Below, piece after piece: positions 47,051 through 55,821 of a stretch of 64,000 nt of DNA; position 1 is the stretch's first letter, and each line of letters begins with the position of its first letter. A program made the position numbers and the translations under genes. A model generated the notes under the pieces. It ran no database searches and had not been told where the DNA came from. It saw nothing but the letters and a program-made list of their open reading frames with translations. Where the stretch lies: assembly GCA_018340805.1 (NCBI GenBank), contig JACMZG010001911.1:32925214-32989213 (forward strand), read 5' to 3'. The DNA comes from Microvelia longipes (Eukaryota; Arthropoda; Insecta; Hemiptera; Veliidae).

Positions 47051-48114
47051 GTTGTATTGTTGGATACAACTCTAATAACCTAACCTCTGGATTGACAGAC
47101 CAAGTTTCTTAGCTTATTCTGTTTTTAAATTAAATAGCACCAATTAAGAATAAATTAAATAGTTTAATCGAGGGAAGCAGAGGGTTGGTTTAGATAAATT
47201 AATAATATTTATACTTAATTTAAGTTTTTAGACGGAAGCAGTTCAACATACGTTCTCACATTTTTGATACAATCACTAAGTTTAGTAGCGATTTAATAAC
47301 GACGCCGTCTATTTTCCTTGTTTAGTTATTATACTCAACTTATAAGTAATACTACGTATATACGTATATAGATATGTTAAGCAAACCTCCATGTACAATA
47401 CAATACACATAATACTATGCTTAAAATTTAAACACCAATACAATCTTAGATTGTAAACTAGTTTAAGTAACGCTGAACAACGATGTAGTAATATTAAAGC
47501 CCTAGCCAATAAATAAACTCAAAGAAACTAAGAAACGATTAATTACATTCGAATTTCTCTGAATACAAATAAAACTTCTAATTTCTAAGTATTAAATAAA
47601 ATATTTTCATTCAGAACTATTCTCTTAGAGTTTGTATTTGAATCTCAAAGGAATGGAGATAGCTCCCTGCCTTGGAAGAAGTACTATTGCTGTTTCATGT
47701 GCTGATAAAAAACTTTTTTAAATGGGGATATGGTAAATACCGTCCAATTTCAAATATATTACAATCCAATATTTATTCTATGTTTCTTTCCACCCGATAA
47801 AGTTAAAAGTCTTTTTATAGAAACAACAGAGTCAAACATCAATATTTCACGGAATTTTTAATATTCCAGAAGTATTTTATTAATAAAGGATTCCAGAAAA
47901 TAATTGTCCTACATTTTATACTTTAACATGTATTTTATTTATAATAAAAATCATAAATAAATTTAAATCAGGAAAAGGTTACCACTACCTTCACCTAATT
48001 CACACTTAACATAACATTTCAATTTTTGTTACAATAGAATTTCATTTCAAAAAAACATTTCCAATTTGTCTTTTTTATCATCCAGGTTTAAAATCATTAG
48101 AAAGCAGACATTTT
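47051..48114. other. No gene seen
   Basis: AT-rich non-coding DNA. The ORF at 47309-47509 has no recognisable features. Confidence 0.55.
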
Positions 48115-48185
48115 TAATGTCTGAGTACGAGTGAAGCGAGTTCAACAATATAAATTGGATAATTTCCATATTTTAAGGACGAGTG
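48115..48185 (-). repeat. Family 1 repeat, left piece split by the BEL/Pao insertion
   Basis: CTGAGTACGAGTGAAGCGAG, then TTTTAAGGACGAGTG at 48171-48185, are the reverse of CTCGCTTCGCTCGTCCT and following. The same repeat resumes at 49285. Confidence 0.55.
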
Positions 48186-49284
48186 TGAGTTAAACTACTA
48201 ATGCTAATTAAACACAAGTTTTCTTTTGGTATTTAAATGAATACTGATTTATTAATTAAATTTTTGAATAATGAAATTTTAGTCTGTCAATTCTGTCTGC
48301 TTTTTTATTACTTGTGTGTCAATTTAGGCTGTCTTCATGTCTCTCAATTAGTCATTTCGGTTACTTTCCGACACTCCCCTCAAAAAGATTCTGTTCCTAG
48401 TGGATAGTTTGTTGATAGGTCTGGTTAATGTCTTCTTGTTGCTGATGATGGTCACGGATCTGATTTGATTGTCTAGACTTAGATTGATCTCTTTAATCCT
48501 CCCAACTTTCCATCTATTGCGTGGCAAATCTTCCCAACTACGTCTCCAATAGTTGGTAATGTCTTGTCCTTCCCCTTTTTTTCTTACAGGCTATCTGATT
48601 TCTTACCGCATTATAGAAAAATAATTTTCACTCCAATTTTTCCAAAATATATTGAGCAATTTGCTTCCTTTTTTCCATAAATTAAATAAATCTAGTTTAT
48701 GAGTAGATTTAGTCAATTGTTGGAGAGAGAGTCCTTCTTCCGTAGTGCGCAATGTTAAAAAATGAGCTGGTGGTAATACTTCTCCTCCGACACTCTCTTT
48801 ATCAATAAACACAAAGGTACGAATTTAAAATAACCTCTATTTCAGTCCTAATTCTCCACAAAGATTTGAGTCTGCCTAATGCTAAAAAATAATTTTCTAT
48901 GTCTATTGGGGGAAATTTCTGCTAATACCAAGAGATACTGTTACGCTTAGTTTCAGGATTGAAATCAATACTTTTTTGGAACAATTCAATTGATTTATTG
49001 TCCTTGTTGAAAACGGGTTTGTCAGTAATACCTATGGTTTTTAACTCTCTTAATTTGTTTCAATCTAATTGTTTGTTAGAATCTAATGGTAGATTGGGTT
49101 TAGGAATAATTGTGTTTAAAGAGTGTTTGTGTAAGTTAAAAAACTGACAATATCTGGATTTGGATCAGAAATTTTTGAATAATGAAATTTTAGTCAGTCA
49201 ATTCTGTCTGCTGTTTTATTACTTGTCTGTCAATTTAGGCTGTCTTCATGTCTGTCAATTAGTCATTTCGGTTACTTTCCGACA
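48186..49284 (-). mobile_element. Deleted BEL/Pao element with short LTRs
   Basis: A 116-bp direct repeat (48258-48373 and 49169-49284) with few mismatches marks the LTRs. On the minus strand both start TGTCGGAAAGTAACCGAAAT. Between them the minus strand encodes a BEL/Pao RT N-terminus (SWY, FPPIDIENYFLALGRLKSLW, then a KYYHQLI-type block) joined by deletion to the integrase C-terminus (WKVGRIKEINLSLDN, then SVTIISNKKTLTRPINKLS), whose stop lies inside the 3' LTR. Sequence GAGTG (48181-48185) and GAGCG (49285-49289) at the outer edges is a likely 5-bp target-site duplication. On that reading the left LTR extends to 48186 and the right one is shortened. Confidence 0.75.
48320..49000 (-). pseudogene. 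BEL/Pao pol remnant (RT N-terminus joined to integrase C-terminus)
   Basis: The RT-like part lies near 48950-48700 and the integrase tail at about 48540-48320 on the minus strand. The palm, RNase H and integrase core are absent. The GRIKEI...TRPINKL pattern is the conserved BEL/Pao integrase C-terminal module (GRV.e...D...R...v.t..g...RPv.kL). Stops break the RT-like part, so nothing functional is encoded. Confidence 0.65.
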
Positions 49285-49365
49285 GAGCGAATCTAATCCG
49301 AAGTCGTGAGGATGATCTTAACGAATCTTATGTGGAAAAGTTCCGAGGTACTCTGTACTTGATTT
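49285..49365 (-). repeat. Family 1 repeat, right piece
   Basis: GAGCGAATCTAATCCGAAGT, GAGGATGATCTTAACGAATC and GGAAAAGTTCCGAGGTACTC are the reverse complement of the 5' end of family 1, continuing from the piece that ends at 48185. Confidence 0.65.
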
Positions 49366-50498
49366 TTCGAACTATTTTTAAATTACCTTTATAGCTTGAT
49401 TCAACTGAGTGAAAGTAAGAACTTGATACACTTTTACAACCTAATATACAATAGTTAATTAGCAATAAGTTAAAGAGTGGTACATCGTTTTAATACTGGT
49501 TTGCTTGCAAATCTTGGGTTCTTATAAAAGCATTCATAGTTTTCCTCATTCTTTCAATTTTAATTTCAATGCTACTTCCAGCTTAAATGTTGATCTACTA
49601 CTTGTTTTACAACTTTAGCTTCAACAGGTCCTGGATTCTCCTTAACTGCTTAAGCTTTTAAACTCACTATCTTTGCTAATTACTTTTTCATGATTTAAGT
49701 AACAAAATGTTTGTAGTGTTTAACTAAACTTACACTACAGTCTTCTTTACATTTAGCAGACCAAGAGTTTTATCTTAAACCAGAGAGCTTATCATGGCTC
49801 ATCCCAATTCAAGTAAAATGGTAAACAAAATCAGTTTCTAGACAAAATGTCTTTATTTTGGCCGTTTTTACACTCGGCACAGTTAAATACATCAAGGAAT
49901 TACTTTCTGCATGTGTCATCCTTTTTACTAATTATTTTTAAAAATTTAATTTTTGTGTGTGAACAGACTGCTATAACCATTGTAGTCATAGTTTCATGGT
50001 GCAAACTAAGGAAATGTGAGGATATAAAAAAAGATATAAAAAACTCACTAGGTAAAAAAATAAAATAGGATAATAAGATTTATATTTCAATATCAGTTTT
50101 GGAAATAAATAGTAATATTTATTTATATTTATAATATTTATTTAGTAAAAATCATACTAATCAAATTAGTTATCGTTGCTAACATAATTTTACTTTACTT
50201 AGGTAAATTTTATACCTTTACATCATCTGATAAGTTTATTGGTTATAACTTCTTCAAGTTGGGAAAACATTAAACAGAAAGACTTAGAAAATAGAAACCC
50301 TTTAAACTGCTTACACTTCTTGCTCGTTTTAATCTCTAACCCTGAGGTAAAGTAGATTTATTTTAAAATAAACAATTATGTTATTTCAAGTTGAATTAAA
50401 GAAAGTTACTTTGATAATAGGAGATATACTCATCGAATAAATAACTTTAAATAAAATATGTCTGTATTAATTATTGTTGTATTCATATTGTCTTTCGT
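49366..50498. other. No gene seen
   Basis: AT-rich non-coding DNA. The ORF at 49847-50068 has one hydrophobic segment and no recognisable motif. Confidence 0.5.
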
Positions 50499-50670
50499 TA
50501 CCACGGAAATCCAAGTTTCGATGACAATTTAAGTACCATTACTGAATAAATTTTGAATGCTATTAGCAATATTCTTCGAGCGTAAAGATACTACCACCTC
50601 AGGTGTTTCCCGAATGGGTTATCCCTGATAGGCCACAAAGATTTAAACGGGCATTATAATCATAATTTTC
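50499..50670 (+). repeat. Interspersed repeat B, copy 2 (SINE-like)
   Basis: TACCACGGAAATCCAAG, GAGCGTAAAGATACTACCAC, CTCAGGTGTTTCCCGAATGG, TTATCCCTGATAGGCCAC and TTTAAACGGGCATTATAAT match 35995-36225 in order. Confidence 0.65.
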
Positions 50671-51639
50671 CTTATCGATATGAATCGTACTTCTTTCTTA
50701 TCGAGCTAAGTTCCATAAACGCGGTATTTTCAACGCAACAAAATTTAAATGTTTTATTTTAAAAGAAATAACAACAGCTAGTATTAGGTTAGAAGCAAAC
50801 AGTAGGAGCTCACTTGTATCGTATATTTTTTCCTAAACAACTCCCTCAAAGGGCTTGGCTTTCATTCTACAACTAACACCAAAACTCTAAACAGTTCATT
50901 TATTACATTTCAAAAAACAAAATAGAAAAAAATGTTTTTTTTTCAAAAAAAAAAAAGAAACAACAAAATGCTAAATTAAATGTTTTTTCAAAGTAGCGAC
51001 AAATATTCAAAAAAATTGCAAAATAAAATGGATTAAACCTCTCCAAATTAAAGCTCTCTTAGGCATTCGTTTAACAAACTTTTAATTAGTTACTAAAAGT
51101 TAACTAAAACTTTATAACTAGAAGTTTTTCAAAACGAAAAATAGTTGTATTAATACTTTTAAGTTTTATGTTTAAGTTTTAATAAAGAGAAGTAAGTGGT
51201 CCAATGAGACTACTCATTTATTTTTATTTAGATTTTCTACATTTATTCTTTGTCACTAAAGTTATTGTTCTTGATAAGGAGATTGTATCCATTAGGGTTA
51301 AATAAAAACAACGATTTTAGTGTGACGTTTCGACCTATCTGGTCATAATCATACAAGTACTAAAAATAATAGAAAATTCGTTCCGAGGAAGAATTAAGTC
51401 AAACAGAATAACTAAAAGTACTGAGAAAAAGTGCGAAGTAATAATAAGAAATGAAATTTTCTACAAAATAAGTTAAAGTAATCCTCATGAAGGAGAAAAA
51501 GAATACTATAATAAGAGAAAGTAAAAACTAAAAAAGTAGAAAACGGAATAATAAAGAAGGTAACTGAGAGAAGAAAGTTATATTGTCAGTGAGCATAGTT
51601 TTAGATTTATTATTAGAGCTACAATTATTAGTTATACAA
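50671..51639. other. No gene seen
   Basis: AT-rich. At about 51320-51345 GTGTGACGTTTCGACCTATC resembles a retroelement-end motif (GACGTTTCG), without further support. Confidence 0.45.
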
Positions 51640-51905
51640 TAATGACCCCCCCCCCCTCAAGTCTAGCGGTCATTGTCATACCTTCCTTTACAGGAAGCAT
51701 CTCGAGGCTTTTTCACCCTTTCGTATAATTTTATTAAGGACATAAAAAATATATCATTTTAATAGCAACTAAAATGTCTTGTTGAGCTGTCCAATTCTAA
51801 TTAATTTCATCCCTTTCAAATTAAAGAGGCTTAAAGTTAGCATGTTTTAACACTGACTCACTCACTCATCAAAATTCTAAGGCACTTCCAACGTAGACAC
51901 TTGTA
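51640..51905 (+). repeat. Inverted repeat E, left copy
   Basis: AAGTCTAGCGGTCATTGTCA, GGAAGCATCTCGAGGCTTTT, TTATTAAGGACAT, GTCTTGTTGAGCTGTCCAAT and CACTGACTCACTCACTCATC match, in order, the reverse complement of 53140-53395. A poly-C run (about 51643-51656) sits at the outer edge. Confidence 0.7.
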
Positions 51906-53139
51906 ATTTAGTATAAAAATAAGTGTTATATATTTAAAAGTCACCAGTGAAACCGCCAAGACCTCGTATAGTTACAATTAAGTCATTTTTAGGGGGATGA
52001 AATGAGAAAGGGAAGACTACTCACTCTATAGGGTTCCTGTGTAAATAAATAGGGAATAGTTTAATTAGCCCAACAAGACTCTTTCCAAACTCACCGCTCT
52101 GGCTAGTAGTACCTGCGACTAGTTTGCAGTGTACCTAGTTCATCTAGACCAGCTACACTTTGTCGTCATTTAATTATTGTACTAATCTTATTTTTCTGTC
52201 GCATTTTTATAGCTCCACACAATATCTTTTGACCTGAAATGAATTTTGAGCTAATACGTTTTTTTTTGTCGGTTCTCCCTCATGAAATTTTGGGGAGCCA
52301 TCCTCAGGAAAGTACTACAAAATTGATCGGTCTCCTTTATAAATTTGGAGGACACCTTTTTCTTCCTTGGGATAAAACGTGCTTCTTAGTCCTGAAAAAC
52401 TAGTCTATAAACTTAATATTATTTACCTTTTGGAGAAAAAATCCTATTATTTAAAATCTTTTTTTTTAAACAATTCACTGTGATGCAATTAATATTGTCT
52501 CTTTAAATTAATCAAAAGCAACTTAACTAAGGATTAGAGTAAAACACTTTTCAAGTTTCATAAAAAGTTGTAGGAAATTAAAACTTTTATCCCGATAACA
52601 ATGATTGTTCTAATTACTTTACTAATAAACTTATTATCCAAGTTTATTTTTAAGTGCTAACTTCTTTTTATGTATCTCACTGTAAGAAATGTTACAAGAA
52701 ATGAAACTATTTTGATAATTCTATTTTATCGCCTGCTTAACAACTTTGATAACTTTGTTAATAATCACCTCAACGACTTATCATTAGAGTACTTCTAAAG
52801 TTAACACGGCCATAATAATTTTTATGAGACAACGAATTTAATAAAACTAGTCTATATAGGTTATTAGATCTAGATAAATAGTTGCTTCAAAAATAAAAGG
52901 TTTAAAAAATTTAAAAAAAGTAAAACAAATATGAGACAAATTTAAAACCTAAAAGTAAAAATAAAAATCAGAATACATAGAGGAACTGTATTTGTGTTTC
53001 ATTCAACCAAAAATTTAGTTTAAAATTAATAGTGATATCAAAGAATGGGGAAATTGAAATTGTAATAACGCAACTTTAACAGATTAGAGATGAGGCAACC
53101 TTCGTGAAAACAGTAAAGATATTGATATGAATTTTAATG
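51906..53139. other. Sequence between the E repeats; no gene
   Basis: AT-rich, no transposase-like ORF. One fairly GC-normal part near 52080-52170 and 52265-52370 has no recognised content. Confidence 0.5.
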
Positions 53140-53395
53140 GGTAAATGAAGGAGTGAGTGTCAAAACCACCTAACTTTAATCTATTATATCTCAGCACCTG
53201 TGAATAGTGAAAGACATGACATTCGGTAGAATGGGTCAGCTCAACAAGATCTTTTAGTTAATATTAAAATTAAATTTTGTAATGTCCTCAATAAAAAGAT
53301 ACGAGGGGGTGAAAATAGCCTGGAGATGCTTCTTATAAAGGTTAGTACACCAGTGACCGCAAGACTTGGCGGGACACTGGCGTCTCCCTAGATTT
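53140..53395 (-). repeat. Inverted repeat E, right copy
   Basis: Reverse-complement partner of 51640-51905. The outer end reads GCGGGACACTGGCGTCTCCC. Whether the two are the terminal repeats of one 1.75-kb element or two separate insertions is open. A short direct scrap of the same family (CACCAGTGAAACCGCCAAGA) lies at 51944. Confidence 0.7.
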
Positions 53396-53436
53396 ATATT
53401 TTTACCCTAATTAGAGTTAAAAAATATGTATAGTAT

Positions 53437-53850
53437 TTTAAAGAAAGAAAACAATAGCAAGCAAAAATCATAATAGCTAATTCATACATCACAAAGATGA
53501 AAGTCGAGTAGAAAACGTAAAGAAAAGGTTAGACTAAAAGAATCGGTCGTAAAAATGTTAATACATTCCGTCTTAAGATAAATATACCAACAAAAATTTA
53601 AGTAAAGGAACAAATTGTTTAGAACAAAATACTAGAAACTATTGGCATACAAGTAGATGCTACAAGCATACAAATCAGAATAGAAAGGATACGACAGAAA
53701 GATAGAAGTAATGTAAAGCGTCAAGGAAAAGGGTTAGGCTACACGAATCGGTTGCACAAATGTTAATACATTCCCTTTTAAGATACATGTGCGAAAAATT
53801 GTAAGTGAAAGAACAAAAAGTTTAGAATAAAATAGTTTTACAAATACTAA
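53437..53850 (+). repeat. Tandem duplication, 205-bp period
   Basis: GTTAATACATTCC occurs at 53557 and 53762. Around it AGAATCGGTCGTAAAAAT / CGAATCGGTTGCACAAAT, AAGATAAATATACCAACAAA / AAGATACATGTGCGAAAAAT, and the flanks also align. Two diverged units. Confidence 0.7.
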
Positions 53851-54665
53851 GTTTAAAAAAAGTTTTAAAAATGCACATAAAGATAGTAAAATTTTGACTG
53901 ACTCGTCTATATTTGTAGCAAACAATTAAATAGCCTTGCTAAAGAGATTTTTTAAATTTTAATATTCCAATCCACCATAAAGAGATTGGAAAAACTATCT
54001 TACTAGGTAAAGTAAAATGCATGATTAAATGAAACAAATTAAAGTCAAAGAGTATACAATGTCAAGTAAATATCATGCACAACGATCTGCACCCCTGAAG
54101 ATGTTTACAATTGTGGAAGGGAAACGTCAAGAGAACTTCATTTTCCTTGTCAACGAGGTCTTTACCGGAAGAATTTCAGCTTTTAACTTTGTTCATTAAC
54201 TAAAATGAACTATTGAAAGAATTAATATGTATACCAATTTTAAATATCATTAAATAATAATCCCAACACGAAGCAGCAAATTTTATGTCCGAGAATCGGT
54301 AATCGAATGTCGATAATCGGTATGGATCTAACAGCTTCCAACAGAAGTATTCATATATTAAGCACGGAAGCATTAACTCATTGGTAATAAATTTAATTGT
54401 TCAACCAAATTGCTCCTAATAATACTTTTATGACTTGATTATGGTAAAAATTAAATTAATTTTTACGAAATAAATATTGCAAAATTCTGGTAAATACGAC
54501 ATTAAGTTTACTAACACTACATTCTAAAACTTGAGTTTTTCTTAATTAAAATTAACAATTAGCACAATTGGAATAACGAAGTCATTATTCAAAACGATTT
54601 CCTTATCAAATTAAGTACAGTGAAAAACAAAGTCAGTATCAATTTAAATTAAAAATTCAATAACA
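53851..54665. other. No gene; retroelement-end scraps
   Basis: Near 54091 CCTGAAGATGTTTACAATTG followed by GGGAAACGTCAAGAGAAC resembles the CTGAAGATG...GAAACGT motif seen at 37433 in reverse. Near 54280-54415 a decayed MITE family A end may be present (AAGCACGGAAGCATTAAC). The rest is AT-rich. Confidence 0.35.
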
Positions 54666-54666
54666 G

Positions 54667-54701
54667 TATAAATGTAATAGAGAATATCTCATGCATTAGT
54701 T
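54667..54701 (+). promoter_or_regulatory. Candidate core promoter of the CAP gene
   Basis: TATAAAT at 54667-54673 with an initiator-like TTAGTT at 54696-54701, about 30 bases apart and 15 bases before the ATG at 54716. The spacing fits a TATA/Inr core promoter with a short 5' UTR. In AT-rich DNA such matches are common. Confidence 0.3.
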
Positions 54702-54715
54702 GTTTATTGTTAACA

Positions 54716-54765
54716 ATGAAATATTCTTGTGCATTTTTTATAGTTTTTGCAGCAGTAGAAGCGAG
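54716..54765 (+). CDS. CAP gene exon 1 (signal peptide)
   Basis: The ATG opens 16 codons plus 2 bases, ending at the donor AG|GTAACT. Hydrophobic core FFIVFAAV, with a likely cleavage after VEA. The exon is too short to show as an ORF. It is chosen because its phase and sequence fit exon 2 exactly (AG + T makes Ser17). Confidence 0.75.
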
Positions 54766-55779
54766 GTAACTTTCTTAAATTTAGTACAATATAATATAGA
54801 CAGTTATACTTACTTTACTGTTCACAATAATAATTATTAATGTTTGGTGAAATTATATTAATCGACGAAGATTTAATGGACCTCGTCGTTCGGTCCATTT
54901 TGCGATTTTTGATTTTTAGTGTTGTTACTATGGCAGAAGTCCCAAGAAGTCATACTTTAAGATTTTGCTTTTCGATTCTTGAAATATTTAGGCAGAATAT
55001 ATTTTATATTAGCTACTGATTGAGGATCTTACATTTTGTTAAATTCTAGGTTCATTCAGGATTAGGGATCTTTTAAAAGAAATTAACATCGCACAGGTTC
55101 GGTGCTTAAGTTTTAAGATCTGTTTTGAAAAGCAGCACACTTAAAGGTTCCCAAATATGTCATACAAATCCTAGAGACCGTGATCAGGATCGAACCCTGA
55201 CTGTCTGGGAGGTAGTCTCACGTGCTAACGTTACATCACAAGGGTCCTCTTAAGTTAAGGGTATCTTCACGAATAAGTTAAGAAACATTTTATATTATTA
55301 AGAAAAGAAACAATTTTTTTTTTATAAAATACTTCTTAAATTATAGAAGACAAGTGTAGGGACACATGTTACTTAGTAATTTGTGTTGTGTTAATGTTAT
55401 ATTAGTAACACCAGTGATTTTATTAAAAACCCTTCTGTTTGAATTTTCCAGTAAAATATCAAGAAGCAAAAGAGATGTTATAGTAAGTAGAGCTAAGTTT
55501 ATGGCTGATAATTTGCTGTGTCATAATGAGAAACGAAGACTTCATCAAGCCGGTCCTGTAACGTACTCCAGTCAGGTATTTGTCAAAATCCATAAGCATT
55601 TGACTTATAATTAAGTCAAATAATAATGAAGTTAAGGTCGATAATAATGAAGGCTATCAATGGATACAACTTTACAATAATCATAAGTTCATTATTCAGC
55701 ATCGGAGTCGCTGTCGTGATCTTCTTGGTCAATTGGAGGGTTATTCTCGCAGTTGTCTCCACAGCATATATGTTTACGG

Positions 55780-55821
<42 letters not shown>

